Origin: an uncultured Collinsella sp.
GTDB lineage: Bacteria; Actinomycetota; Coriobacteriia; Coriobacteriales; Coriobacteriaceae
Direction: 5' to 3'
Assembly: GCA_905197665.1 (NCBI GenBank)
Contig: CAJJZP010000002.1
Coordinates: 1 to 64,000, forward strand
DNA length: 64,000 nucleotides
In this document: positions 17,507 to 26,753 of the stretch, in pieces
How positions within the stretch are numbered: position 1 is the first letter of the stretch
Layout of the letters: each line of letters begins with the position of its first letter
Notes under the pieces: generated by a model
What the model was told of the DNA's origin: nothing
Database searches by the model: none
What the model saw: the letters and a program-made list of their open reading frames with translations, nothing else
Program-made: the position numbers and the translations under genes

Positions 17507-18433
17507 ATGGAAGCACAGGAAAACTCCCAGACTGAGCAGAATGCTCAGGCGCCCAAGAAGCGCGAGCTGGCGCTCGTATCGCGCAGCACCTATATCAAGG
17601 AGAAGGCGCTGCAGTGGATTTTCTTTGCCTGCGCGTTCTTGGCGGTTGTTACCGTCATCCTGATTTTTGTCTTTACCACGTACTCGGCGCTGCCCGTCTT
17701 TACCGACATCGGTCTGGCGGACTTCTTTAGCTTTACGTGGGCGCCCTCTGAGGGCCACTACGGCATCGTGTCGCTGCTTGCCGGCTCGGGTCTGGTGACC
17801 GTCGGTGCGCTCGCCATGGGTGTGCCCCTAGGCGTGGGCACGGCCGTGTATCTGGTCGAGATCGCCAGCAAGCGCGTGCGCAAGCTCATCAGCCCTGCCG
17901 TTGACCTGTTGGCCGGCATCCCTTCTATCATCTATGGCTTCTTTGGCATGATCATCATCCGTCCGTTTATCGCGCAACTGACCGGTGGTCTTGGTTTTGG
18001 TGCGCTGACGGCGTGGTTCGTGCTTGCCATCATGATCGTCCCTACCATCACCACGCTCACCATCGATGCCCTCAATTCCATTCCCATGGGTATTCGCGAG
18101 GCATCGTATGCCATGGGTGCTACTAAGTGGCAGACCATCTATAAGGTCGTGCTACCTGCCGCCAAACTGGGTATCGTGGATGCCATCGTGCTGGGTATGG
18201 GCCGTGCCATCGGCGAGACCATGGCCGTGCTCATGGTCGTGGGTAACGCCCCGGTTATTCCCGACAGCATTGCGAGCCCCATCTCGACGCTCACGAGCCA
18301 GATCGCGCTCGACATGAGCTATTCCTCGGGTCTGCACCGCTCGGCGCTGTTCGGCATGGGCGTGGTCCTGTTTATCATCTCCGCCACGCTGGTGGGCATC
18401 GTCCGTCTGATTTCCAAGAAGAAGAGGGGGTAG
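17507..18433 (+). CDS. pstC: Phosphate ABC transporter permease PstC
   Basis: PstC forms the membrane channel with PstA. The ATG at 17507, one base after pstS, has AGGGGAG eight bases upstream; the GTG at 17498 inside pstS is less likely. The 308-residue protein has a cytoplasmic lysine-rich head, about six membrane helices and the BPD_transp_1 permease loop (REASYAMGATKWQTIYKVVLPAA, given here by its EAA-type core at roughly residues 200-222). GIPSIIYGFFG and the final FKKKRG-like basic end are typical. Member of the pgeF-pstSCAB unit. Confidence 0.94.
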   Translation: MEAQENSQTEQNAQAPKKRELALVSRSTYIKEKALQWIFFACAFLAVVTVILIFVFTTYSALPVFTDIGLADFFSFTWAPSEGHYGIVSLLAGSGLVTVGALAMGVPLGVGTAVYLVEIASKRVRKLISPAVDLLAGIPSIIYGFFGMIIIRPFIAQLTGGLGFGALTAWFVLAIMIVPTITTLTIDALNSIPMGIREASYAMGATKWQTIYKVVLPAAKLGIVDAIVLGMGRAIGETMAVLMVVGNAPVIPDSIASPISTLTSQIALDMSYSSGLHRSALFGMGVVLFIISATLVGIVRLISKKKRG

Positions 18434-18436
18434 GCT

Positions 18437-19342
18437 ATGTCCGATTCCGTTGACACGACGGTCGATACGACCTCGTCGCGCGAGCGCATCAAGCGTGCCC
18501 TTTCCCATGGCAAGAAGGGCCGCATCAACAAGGACCTGTCCAACAAGATCATGCTTGGCGTGTTCCGTGCCGCGGCATACATCACCACGCTGGTGCTTGT
18601 CGCTATCATTGCCTATGTGGTCATCAACGGCCTGCCGCATATCTCGCTCGACTTTATCTTCGGTTGGCCCCAGGGCGTCAACGCCGAGGGCGGAATTTGG
18701 CCCACGATCGTCTCGACCGTCTATGTGACGGCGCTCGCCATGCTTATCTGCACGCCGATTGCTGTGCTGGCAGCCGTCTATCTGGCCGAGTACGCCAAGC
18801 AGGGCAAGGTCGTCGAGCTCATTCGCTACGCTGCTGACGCTTTGGCCTCGGTGCCCTCCATCGTTATGGGCCTGTTTGGCTACGCCTTGTTTGTCGAGGC
18901 CATGGGCCTGGGCCTTTCGATGGTCTCGGCCGCTCTGGCGCTCGCGCTCTTGATGCTTCCCATTGTCATGCGCACCACCGAAGAGGCCATTCGCGCCGTC
19001 CCGCGCTATATCCGTTGGGGCGCGTACGGCCTGGGCGCCACCAAGTGGCAGGTTGTCTCCAAGATTGTGCTTCCTTCTGCCTTTGGCCGTATTGCCACGG
19101 GCATCGTCCTCGCCATCGGCCGCGCCATTGGCGAGACCGCGGTGGTGCTCTACACCATGGGCCAAGCCATCAATTTGCCTATTTCGCCGCTCGATTCCGG
19201 CCGCCCCATGACGGTTCACCTGTACCTGCTTGCCAACGACGGCATCAACATGAACGCAGCCTACGGCACCGCGCTCTTGCTGATGGTGATCATTCTGGCC
19301 TTCAACCTGTTTGCGCGCTTCCTGTCGCGCAAGCGTCGCTAG
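18437..19342 (+). CDS. pstA: Phosphate ABC transporter permease PstA
   Basis: PstA is the second permease subunit. This 301-residue protein begins three bases after pstC and has a basic 35-residue head, six predicted helices and the EAA loop around YGLGATKWQVVSKIVLP, near-identical in layout to that of PstC. The motifs SVPSIVMGLFGYALF and GRAIGETAVVLYTMG are typical of PstA. It is followed after 12 bases by pstB. Confidence 0.94.
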   Translation: MSDSVDTTVDTTSSRERIKRALSHGKKGRINKDLSNKIMLGVFRAAAYITTLVLVAIIAYVVINGLPHISLDFIFGWPQGVNAEGGIWPTIVSTVYVTALAMLICTPIAVLAAVYLAEYAKQGKVVELIRYAADALASVPSIVMGLFGYALFVEAMGLGLSMVSAALALALLMLPIVMRTTEEAIRAVPRYIRWGAYGLGATKWQVVSKIVLPSAFGRIATGIVLAIGRAIGETAVVLYTMGQAINLPISPLDSGRPMTVHLYLLANDGINMNAAYGTALLLMVIILAFNLFARFLSRKRR

Positions 19343-19354
19343 TTAAGGAGTCCC

Positions 19355-20158
<804 letters not shown>

Positions 20159-20250
20159 TCGGTGCGACTAGTCCCAAGCCGATCGGACCTAGTCCGGTGC
20201 GTATTCACTGTGCGGGCGGCATGACCGCACCCAACTGATTGGAGTGAACC

Positions 20251-21108
20251 ATGCGCAAACTGTTTTCCCGTCAGCTCGTCGAGGCCCGTCACGAGATGCT
20301 GAGCATCTATGAGGCCGTCGATCTGGCCCTCCACGATGCCGTGAAGGCCTATGTGAGCGACGACCGCAAGCTCGCCACCAAGACCAAGAAGCGCACGCTT
20401 TCGATTGACGCGCGCTGCGCCAACCTGGAGGCCGTCTGCTACAACCTGATCGCCACGCAGTCACCGGTCGCCTCCGACTTCCGCCTGCTTCAGACGATCA
20501 TCTACGTCGACTTTAACCTGCAGCGCATGACCGATAAGGTCCGTCAGATCTGCCGTGCCACGCGTCATATGATCAAGGCCGACATCTCGCTGCCCAAGGA
20601 GCTTGTCGGCACGGTTGAGGCCGAGGCTGAGGCCGTCTACCAGGTGCTGGGCTCTTCGCTTTCTGCGCTCGTCACCAATGATATGTCCATCATCTGCAAC
20701 CTGGCCGTCGAGGACGAGCCAGTGCACGCTGCCTACGAGAAGTTCTTCCGCACCTTTAACCGTATGGATACGGGCGACTTTATGGACGACGACAGCAACT
20801 ATGACGACCTGCGCCGCGCCATCATGGTTTCGCGCTACCTCGATCGCATCGCTTCGATTTCCATCGATGCCGCCTGTCGTCTGACCTTCCTTTTGACCGG
20901 CCAGCGCATGAACGCCGGCGATATCGCCCGTGTGGACGAGGATGAGCTCGAGAGCATGCGCGTGCCTTCGGGCGAGGGTGTTATCATGAGGCCCGCCGTC
21001 GACGCGCGTTACGTTGCCAAGGTGCCCGCCAACGAGGTCAGCGAGGGTCTTCGCTACCTGCTCGATCATCTTGAGGACGAGGACGATGGCGAGGACGACG
21101 AGGAGTAA
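20251..21108 (+). CDS. phoU: Phosphate signalling protein PhoU
   Basis: PhoU links the Pst transporter to the phosphate two-component system and keeps uptake in check. The 285-residue protein shows the two PhoU three-helix repeats, including the N-terminal MRKLFSRQLVEARHEMLSIYEA and conserved metal-site pattern DARCANLEAVCYNLIATQSPV with DFRLLQTIIYVDFNLQRMTD (residues about 51-95). The C-terminal 60 residues are an acidic extension (ending in DEDDGEDDEE) beyond the usual 220-residue length. Last gene of the phosphate unit. Confidence 0.9.
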   Translation: MRKLFSRQLVEARHEMLSIYEAVDLALHDAVKAYVSDDRKLATKTKKRTLSIDARCANLEAVCYNLIATQSPVASDFRLLQTIIYVDFNLQRMTDKVRQICRATRHMIKADISLPKELVGTVEAEAEAVYQVLGSSLSALVTNDMSIICNLAVEDEPVHAAYEKFFRTFNRMDTGDFMDDDSNYDDLRRAIMVSRYLDRIASISIDAACRLTFLLTGQRMNAGDIARVDEDELESMRVPSGEGVIMRPAVDARYVAKVPANEVSEGLRYLLDHLEDEDDGEDDEE

Positions 21109-21145
21109 GTAGCCCCGTTCGTCGAAAGATTGTAAATACCTAAGT

Positions 21146-21180
21146 GAGCGCGGCCTTGCACATGCGGGGCCGCGCTCTTG
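21146..21180 (+). terminator. GC-rich hairpin after phoU
   Basis: GAGCGCGGCC (21146-21155) pairs perfectly with GGCCGCGCTC (21168-21177). The T-tract after it is poor (TTGCGTT), so termination may be partial. Confidence 0.6.
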
Positions 21181-21227
21181 CGTTAGCATGGGACTACTTG
21201 TTTGGCTGTCAGCGGAGGCGATTGGCA

Positions 21228-21965
21228 ATGGATAACTATTTGGATTTGATGCGCGCTCGCCGCGAGCAGATTCTGGAACGTTTTTATGCGGCGCTCGATC
21301 GCGCGGGCCGCCCCCACGACGCCGCGCGCCTCATTGCCGTGTCCAAGACCGTTGGTGTCGATGAGACTGTTGCTGCCATCCAGGCGGGGTATCGCCATTT
21401 TGCCGAGAACCGCCCGCAGGAGCTGGTTCGCAAGCTCACGGGTCTGGCGGAGCATCCGGAGCTGCCCGAGGTGCGCTTCGATATGATCGGCAACCTGCAG
21501 ACCAATAAGATCAATGCGGTGCTGGGCTCAGCCGAGCTGATTCACTCGGTGGGTTCGCTGCATCTGGCGCAGGCGATCTCGAGCCGTGCTGTCCGCAAGA
21601 TTGAGGCAGGCGAGCTCGCCGGCCCCCAGCGTGTGCTCATTGAGGTCAATGTGAGTGGTGAGGAGTCGAAGGGAGGCTTTTCGCCCGATGAGATTCGCGC
21701 CGCCGCGGGTGAGCTTGCGGAGCTTGAGGGAATTTGCGTGCAGGGGCTTATGACTATGGCGCCCCGGGGGAATAAGGATGTGGCACGCCGCACCTTTGCG
21801 GGGCTTCGTGAGCTGAGGGATGAGCTGGAGGCGGCGCATCCCGATTTGAACCTGCCTGAGCTTTCCTGCGGCATGAGCGAGGACTTTGAGCCTGCCCTTG
21901 AGGAGGGCTCTACGCTCGTTCGCCTGGGCAGGGTAGTATTTAGCCCGGAGTTTGCAGTAAAATAA
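21228..21965 (+). CDS. yggS: YggS family pyridoxal phosphate homeostasis protein
   Basis: YggS/YlmE binds PLP without a known catalytic activity and helps maintain PLP and amino acid balance. The ATG at 21228 with GGAGG nine bases upstream gives 245 residues, the usual length; the frame opens earlier at 21144 through the upstream hairpin. The PLP lysine sits in LIAVSKTV, and FAENRPQEL, HMIGNLQTNK-like DMIGNLQTNK, GLMTMAP and LSCGMSEDFEPA are all present. It begins the classical yggS(ylmE)-sepF-yggT-divIVA run of Gram-positive division clusters. Confidence 0.93.
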   Translation: MDNYLDLMRARREQILERFYAALDRAGRPHDAARLIAVSKTVGVDETVAAIQAGYRHFAENRPQELVRKLTGLAEHPELPEVRFDMIGNLQTNKINAVLGSAELIHSVGSLHLAQAISSRAVRKIEAGELAGPQRVLIEVNVSGEESKGGFSPDEIRAAAGELAELEGICVQGLMTMAPRGNKDVARRTFAGLRELRDELEAAHPDLNLPELSCGMSEDFEPALEEGSTLVRLGRVVFSPEFAVK

Positions 21966-22025
21966 GGCTCTGAAGTGCGCACTGATTATCGGGGCGCCTG
22001 CACTAAACCGCGAGAGGACACAACC

Positions 22026-22748
22026 ATGGGCTTCCTTGACGAGATTAAAAATAAGATGCACCTGGGCGGCCAGCAGGGTTACGACCAGGGTTATGGCCAG
22101 GACGACGACTACGGCTACGATGACGGCTATGACGATAGTTATCAGGGCAACGGCTACGGCGGTGCTTCGGGCGAGGGCTTCTACACCCAAGACGAGCCGA
22201 GCAACGGCCTGCTTGGTCAGACGCGCCGCGGTGAAGCTGAGTCGGTTGCCGTGTATACGCGCTCCGGTCAGCTGGTCGGCGATGACTCCCGCCATGCCAC
22301 GACGTATAACCCGCCTTCGCGCTCGCAGGACAGTGTTGCGAGCGGTTATCGTCCTGGTGCCTATGACACGCCGTCGAGCTACGCCGAGAACACCCGCGCC
22401 CGTGCCGCCGCTGCACCCGCGCCTGCACCGAGCGATGCCTCGGCCTATGCGAGCAATATCATCAACGCCACGCCGCAACTGCCGGCCTATGTCCTGCGCC
22501 CCGAGAGCTATGACGACGTGGAGACCGTGGTGCGCCGCGTTCGCACCAAGCAGCCTGTCGCACTGATTTTTGTGGGCGTACGCACCGAAGTTGCCAAGCG
22601 CGTCTTGGACTTCTCTTACGGCTTTGCCTGCGGTCTGGGCGCCACGGTCAAGGAGGTAGGCGACCGCGTGTTCATGGTGCTGCCCACCGGTTGCGAGGTC
22701 AAAGATTCCGATCTCAAGAAGCTTCGTGCCGACGGCTACCTTAAGTAA
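22026..22748 (+). CDS. sepF: Cell division protein SepF
   Basis: SepF anchors FtsZ filaments to the membrane and is essential where FtsA is missing. The 240-residue product starts at ATG 22026 (GAGAGGA upstream) with the amphipathic membrane-targeting helix MGFLDEIKNKMHLGG. It continues with a long Gly/Tyr/Asp-rich linker (about 15-140) and ends in the conserved SepF core (about 152-238: RPESYDDVETVVRR, VKEVGDRVFMVLPTGCEV). The tyrosine- and aspartate-rich linker is unusually long and probably disordered. Its stop is in the same frame as the following yggT. Confidence 0.92.
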   Translation: MGFLDEIKNKMHLGGQQGYDQGYGQDDDYGYDDGYDDSYQGNGYGGASGEGFYTQDEPSNGLLGQTRRGEAESVAVYTRSGQLVGDDSRHATTYNPPSRSQDSVASGYRPGAYDTPSSYAENTRARAAAAPAPAPSDASAYASNIINATPQLPAYVLRPESYDDVETVVRRVRTKQPVALIFVGVRTEVAKRVLDFSYGFACGLGATVKEVGDRVFMVLPTGCEVKDSDLKKLRADGYLK

Positions 22749-22769
22749 AGACAAGACGAGGAGATTCCC

Positions 22770-23051
22770 ATCAACATCTACACTATCGTCCAGCTGGTCA
22801 ACACGCTGTTCAACTTCTATTCCACGCTCATTGTCGTCTACTGCTTTATGACGTGGATTCCCATGAAGCAGGGTGGTTTGCTTCAGGATATTGCTGCGGT
22901 GCTCGATAGCGTGTGCGGTCCGTGGCTCAACCTGTTCCGTCGTTTCATCCCGCCGATGGGCGGTATCGATTTTTCGCCGGTCGTTGCGATTATTGCGTTG
23001 CAGTTGGTGCAGAGGCTGGTTCTGCAGCTTCTTATAGGTATACTCGTATAG
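22770..23051 (+). CDS. yggT: YggT family membrane protein, apparent ATC start
   Basis: This 93-residue protein has two hydrophobic segments and the YggT repeat (NLFRRFIPPMGGIDFSPVVA) found in the gene that lies between sepF and divIVA in many Gram-positive bacteria; YggT proteins are linked to division or osmotic response but are poorly defined. There is no ATG, GTG or TTG between the sepF stop and an internal ATG at 22848 that would delete the first transmembrane helix. An ATC at 22770 lies six bases after a perfect GAGGAG (22758-22763) and gives an N-terminus of the expected length (INIYTIVQLVN). ATC is therefore the likely start, a rare initiation codon. Confidence 0.8.
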   Translation: MNIYTIVQLVNTLFNFYSTLIVVYCFMTWIPMKQGGLLQDIAAVLDSVCGPWLNLFRRFIPPMGGIDFSPVVAIIALQLVQRLVLQLLIGILV

Positions 23052-23111
23052 AACTGACTTAGTAACTTACGTCGGGCGTGTACGCCGAGGCGATGAAAAA
23101 GGAGACTTGTT

Positions 23112-23786
23112 ATGGCTATTACCCCTGCAGACATCCAGGCTCAGACTTTCTCTGAGGCCAAGCGTGGCTACGATCCTGCTGAGGTCGACGTCTTCTTGGA
23201 GACGCTGTCCTCCGAGGTTGACGCTATGCTCGCTAAGATCGTCGACCTTAAGGGTCGTCTGACTGCTACCGAGCAGCAGCTTGCCGATGCGCAGGCTCAG
23301 CTTGCCCAGGCTCAGGATGCCACCGCCCAGGCCGTTCCTGCCGCCCCCGTGGCTGCTCCCGTCCCTGACTTCTCCGCTCAGGAGCGCCAGATTTCCGCTG
23401 CCCTGATCGCTGCCCAGCAGACCGCTGAGACCATCGTCAACGATGCCAACGAGAACGCTGAGCGTATCCGCAACGAGGCTGACGCCAAGGCCCGCGAGGT
23501 TATCCGCCAGGCTCTGACCGAAAAGCAGGCCGAGCTCGAGGAGATCGATCGTCTCAAGGCTTCTCGTGAGGAGTTCAAGGCCGAGTACCTCAAGCTCATC
23601 CAGCACTTCATGGACGATGCCCAGAACTCCTTCCCGGCCGACCTCATGGCCTCCACGCCGGTCGGTTCTGCCGCTTCTCCTGCGGTGACTGTTCCCGCCG
23701 AGCCGCTGCCCGTCGCTGACCCGGTTGTCCCCGTGGCCGATCCCTTCGCCCCGATCGACAACTTTGCCGCCGACGACCTGGATTAG
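23112..23786 (+). CDS. divIVA: DivIVA/Wag31-like coiled-coil polarity and division protein
   Basis: DivIVA recognises negatively curved membrane at septa and poles and recruits wall growth machinery in Actinobacteria. The 224-residue protein opens with the family lipid-binding domain (AQTFSEAKRGYDPAEVDVFLETL), continues as a long coiled coil rich in Ala, Gln and Glu (about 35-60 and 85-165), and ends in a Pro/Ala/Val-rich tail. An AAGGAG ribosome site precedes it. It closes the division region and is followed by a strong terminator. Confidence 0.9.
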   Translation: MAITPADIQAQTFSEAKRGYDPAEVDVFLETLSSEVDAMLAKIVDLKGRLTATEQQLADAQAQLAQAQDATAQAVPAAPVAAPVPDFSAQERQISAALIAAQQTAETIVNDANENAERIRNEADAKAREVIRQALTEKQAELEEIDRLKASREEFKAEYLKLIQHFMDDAQNSFPADLMASTPVGSAASPAVTVPAEPLPVADPVVPVADPFAPIDNFAADDLD

Positions 23787-23815
23787 CATTAGGGCTACAA
23801 TCTAGTGTCCTTAAG

Positions 23816-23845
23816 AGGAGCTCGCACCTGCGGGCTCCTTTTTTG
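23816..23845 (+). terminator. Intrinsic terminator after divIVA
   Basis: AGGAGC (23816-23821) pairs with GCTCCT (23834-23839), with an inner CGCA/TGCG stem, followed by a run of six or more T. Confidence 0.85.
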
Positions 23846-23865
23846 TGGCTGTATACGGGTTGGGA

Positions 23866-23908
23866 AACAAAACGCCGAGCTCTGCATGCGATGAGACAGA
23901 ACTCGGCG
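23866..23908 (-). terminator. Terminator of the nitroreductase gene
   Basis: CGCCGAG (23873-23879) and CTCGGCG (23902-23908) form the stem; read on the minus strand it is followed by TTTTGTTTC. It faces the divIVA terminator. Confidence 0.75.
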
Positions 23909-23951
23909 AAGGGCGCGTGGTAAAAGGTAGATTTTAAGGTATGTCCAAAAA

Positions 23952-24482
23952 CTACTTGAGGAGGAAGTTGGAGAGGGGAATAGTGCGGGCCTCGCGATGC
24001 TCGGGATCGGCGATGTGGTCGGCGGGATAGCCACAGACGAGCATGTGATAGGGATAGACGCCCTTGGGCAGATTGAACTGCTCCTGTGCCACCTCAGGCT
24101 TAAAATGGCATACCCAGCACGTTCCCAGGCCCTGCTCGGTGGCCTCCATCATCATCTGATCACACACGATGGACGTATCGATTTCACTGGAATTCATCTG
24201 GTCATACGGGCGTACCCAAGCATCATCGGTAACGCTGCAAATAAGGAAGACAAGCGGAGCTCCAAAGATAGACCCATCACGAGTAAACCGAGGCTGACAA
24301 GCAGCAGCCTTCTCCAACAGCTCAGGCGTATCCAGCACCATCACACGGGCTGGATGATTATTACAAGCAGAAGGAGCAATACGCCCCGCCTCAACAATGG
24401 CATCCACAACAGCTTGCTCAACAGCCCGAGTCTCAAACAAACGGCAAGAATACCGAGACCGAGCCAGATCCAAATACCCCAT
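23952..24482 (-). CDS. Nitroreductase family protein
   Basis: This 176-residue flavoprotein of the nitroreductase superfamily would reduce nitro compounds, quinones or flavins with NAD(P)H; the physiological substrate cannot be told. It shows the FMN-phosphate site pattern ARSRYSCRLFE near residue 5, GRIAPSACNNHP, and the C-terminal GLGTCWVCHFKPE with LVCGYPAD. The start at 24482 has GGAGGG upstream. It is a monocistronic minus-strand gene, with its own terminator facing divIVA. Confidence 0.85.
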   Translation of the reverse strand: MGYLDLARSRYSCRLFETRAVEQAVVDAIVEAGRIAPSACNNHPARVMVLDTPELLEKAAACQPRFTRDGSIFGAPLVFLICSVTDDAWVRPYDQMNSSEIDTSIVCDQMMMEATEQGLGTCWVCHFKPEVAQEQFNLPKGVYPYHMLVCGYPADHIADPEHREARTIPLSNFLLK

Positions 24483-24658
24483 AATCAAACCCTCCAAAGT
24501 CAGTGAATCAATCCAAAGCAAAACAAAGGGTACCCAAAGCCCGATTCAGCTAAACGTTTAAGGCGGTCCCAAAGTTCCCAATCGGGCTCAAAGGCCCTAC
24601 CAACAAAAGCCTCATTGCTTTCAAAGTATCAGCCAAAGTTCCCAATGGTGGTATGTAA
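24483..24658 (-). other. Intergenic stretch with a 14-base direct repeat and coding-like remnant
   Basis: No intact gene is visible. CCAAAGTTCCCAAT occurs at 24569-24582 and again at 24633-24646. Read on the minus strand, one frame between about 24630 and 24500 reads like protein (for example FEPDWELWDRLKRLAESG) but lacks a start codon and is preceded by a stop, so it may be a gene remnant. Confidence 0.3.
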
Positions 24659-24742
24659 GGCGAAGGGCCGGCCACGGTTTACTTTCGAACGACTCTGCAA
24701 AGCAGCCGGAGTGAGAAAGCAAACCGTGGCCGGCCCTTCGCC
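24659..24742. repeat. Long intergenic hairpin, family A/B
   Basis: A perfect 22-bp inverted repeat (arms 24659-24680 and 24721-24742, beginning GGCGAAGGGCCGGCCACGG) extends inward with CTTTC/GAAAG. The loop carries a small CTGC-AAA-GCAG stem. It lies between the DUF47 gene stop and the nitroreductase start and lacks a T-run. The arm resembles that of the element at 38632-38760. Confidence 0.8.
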
Positions 24743-24762
24743 GCCGGGACACGTACCCCCAA

Positions 24763-25386
24763 TTAACTGTTCTTCATGACAATCGAATCCACGACATCGG
24801 CCACATTCTCGCAGCAGTCGGCGCAGTACTCCAGGAAGGCGTACACGTCACGCCAAGCGATGACCTCGAGCGGGTCCTTGCCGTTAACGTGCAGGTTACG
24901 CATGGCGTTGATGTAGAGTTCGTCGGCCTCGGACTCGATGGTGTTGATCTGGATGACGAGCTCGCGCAGCGTTTTGGACTTGCGGTAGTTGGGAAGCTCG
25001 ACCATAAGGTCCTTCATGGCGCGGCAGGCATCGGTTACCTTGTGGGCGATGACGATGGCGTCGGGATGGATGCTCTGAATGTTGGTGAAGTAGACGCGCT
25101 GCACGACGCCCTCGATGCGGTCGAGCACGGTGTCGAGTGAGCAGCTCATCAGATCCAGATCCTCGCGTTCGAGCGGGGTGATAAAGGCGGTGAGCAAGGC
25201 GTCTTCGAGCTCATGGTGCTTCTTGTCTGCCGCATGCTCAATCGCGTGCATCTCCTCGAGCATGTCGTGGATCTGCGCGGGGTCAAAGTTCTCAAAAATC
25301 TTGGTGAGCAGCTCGGCGGCCTGGACGGCAAGGTCGGCGCAGGCGACGTAGTTGTCAAAGTAGAACGAATCGGGTTTCTTTGCCAT
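24763..25386 (-). CDS. DUF47 (PhoU-like) accessory protein of the Pit phosphate transporter
   Basis: This 207-residue all-helical protein belongs to the DUF47/TIGR00153 family, distant relatives of PhoU that are nearly always encoded next to pit genes and are thought to regulate them. Family features include the N-terminal FYFDNYVACADLA, EHAADKKHHELEDALLTAFITP with LEREDLDLMSCSLDTVLDRIE near residues 65-100, and AWRDVYAFLEYCADCCENVADVVD at the end. It lies 67 bases downstream of pit on the same strand, so the two form an operon. Confidence 0.9.
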   Translation of the reverse strand: MAKKPDSFYFDNYVACADLAVQAAELLTKIFENFDPAQIHDMLEEMHAIEHAADKKHHELEDALLTAFITPLEREDLDLMSCSLDTVLDRIEGVVQRVYFTNIQSIHPDAIVIAHKVTDACRAMKDLMVELPNYRKSKTLRELVIQINTIESEADELYINAMRNLHVNGKDPLEVIAWRDVYAFLEYCADCCENVADVVDSIVMKNS

Positions 25387-25453
25387 GAGTGGGTCCTTTC
25401 GAGGCGAAGACGGGTGGGCGAAGTTTTGCGGTCCGGATGGACGCTCGGTGTGG

Positions 25454-26503
25454 CTAGAGGAACATCATGAACAGCTTGGCCATGACAAAGCTGATGAGTC
25501 CGCAGGCGGGGAAGGTGAAGAACCAGGTGAACATCATGTCCTTGACGACGCCGAAGTTGATGGCCGAGAGGCGTTTGACGGCACCGACGCCCATGATGGC
25601 GCAGGTCTTGATGTGCGTGGAGGACACGGGGATGCCGGTAAGGGTGGCAAGCAGCAGGTTCGCGGCACCTGCCAGGTCGGCGGAGAAGCCCTGGTACTTT
25701 TCGAGCTTGACCATGCTCTGGCCGACGGACTTGATGATGCGCTCGCCGCCCACACTGGTGCCGATGCCCATGGTGGCCGAGCACAGCAGCATGATCCAGA
25801 TGGGGATGCCGGCGTCGCCGACGCTAGTCTGGCCGTTGGCGAAGGCGACACCTAAAAAGAGCACGCCGATGAACTTCTGTCCATCCTGCGCGCCGTGCAT
25901 AAAGCTCATGGCCGCGGCACTCGCAATCTGAGCATATTTAAAGAAAACGTTGGCGCGTCGCCTGTTGGCGGCGGCGAAAAGAATCGAGACGAGCTTGCAC
26001 AGGATCCAGCCCATGACAAAGCCCAGGCCAATGGAGAGCGCCAGGCCGTAGATAACCTTCATCCACTCGTGAATGTTGACGCTGTTGGCACCACCGAGGG
26101 CGATAGCAGCTCCGGTCAGGCCGGCGATGAGGCTGTGGCTTTGCGAAGTGGGGATACCAAAACGCGATGCCGTAGCACCGTAGACGACGATGGAGAACAG
26201 CGCCGCACAGAGGCACGCGAGTGCCATGGTGCTGTTTCCGCCAAAGTCGACGATATGTGAGATGGTGTTGGCGACGCTCGCGTTAAAGTGCGTCATGATG
26301 AGCACGCCCAAGAAGTTGAATGCGGCGCTCATGAGGATGGCGGCGCGGGCGGGCATGCAGCGCGTGGTGACGCAGGTCGCGATGGCGTTGGGCGCGTCGG
26401 TCCATCCGTTGACGAAGATGGCGCCGAGCGCGAGGATCACGGTGACGGCAAGGACTGGGTTCGACACAAGCTGGCCGAGGAAGGTTGAGAACGTTACGTC
26501 CAT
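25454..26503 (-). CDS. pit: Inorganic phosphate transporter PiT family
   Basis: Pit transporters import metal-phosphate complexes using proton or sodium gradients, with lower affinity than Pst. The 349-residue protein has about ten helices and the two PiT signature repeats: GWTDAPNAIATCVTTR near the N-terminus and FMHGAQDGQKFIGV in the second half, with SQSHSLIAGLTGAA and VSSTHIKTCAIMGVG. It is upstream of its DUF47 partner. With pst only 5 kb away, this segment encodes both high- and low-affinity phosphate uptake. Confidence 0.92.
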   Translation of the reverse strand: MDVTFSTFLGQLVSNPVLAVTVILALGAIFVNGWTDAPNAIATCVTTRCMPARAAILMSAAFNFLGVLIMTHFNASVANTISHIVDFGGNSTMALACLCAALFSIVVYGATASRFGIPTSQSHSLIAGLTGAAIALGGANSVNIHEWMKVIYGLALSIGLGFVMGWILCKLVSILFAAANRRRANVFFKYAQIASAAAMSFMHGAQDGQKFIGVLFLGVAFANGQTSVGDAGIPIWIMLLCSATMGIGTSVGGERIIKSVGQSMVKLEKYQGFSADLAGAANLLLATLTGIPVSSTHIKTCAIMGVGAVKRLSAINFGVVKDMMFTWFFTFPACGLISFVMAKLFMMFL

Positions 26504-26753
26504 ATATGGGCTTTCTCGATATTTGCAGACTCGTTACAAAAACATGATAAATCGTATCACCTCATGCGGGTTTCTTTACGGAGTTCTGATGGGAGAAGTG
26601 AATTTTTTGGTACTAAAATTGAATATTAGCCCTGTTGACCGCGGTCGTTCTTTTTGCTAACACGCCATGCGGACGCGTGCGTTTGCTCCGACACTCCAAA
26701 ACCACAGTCTGTTCGCTTTACAACATGCAAACATGCGTTCGATAATAGGGGCC
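26504..26753. other. Divergent intergenic region between pit and the hypothetical gene
   Basis: This 250-base AT-richer gap must hold the pit promoter (minus strand) and that of the gene at 26754. I see no clear -35/-10 pair, terminator or copy of the TTACGTT repeat found upstream of pst. Confidence 0.4.
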
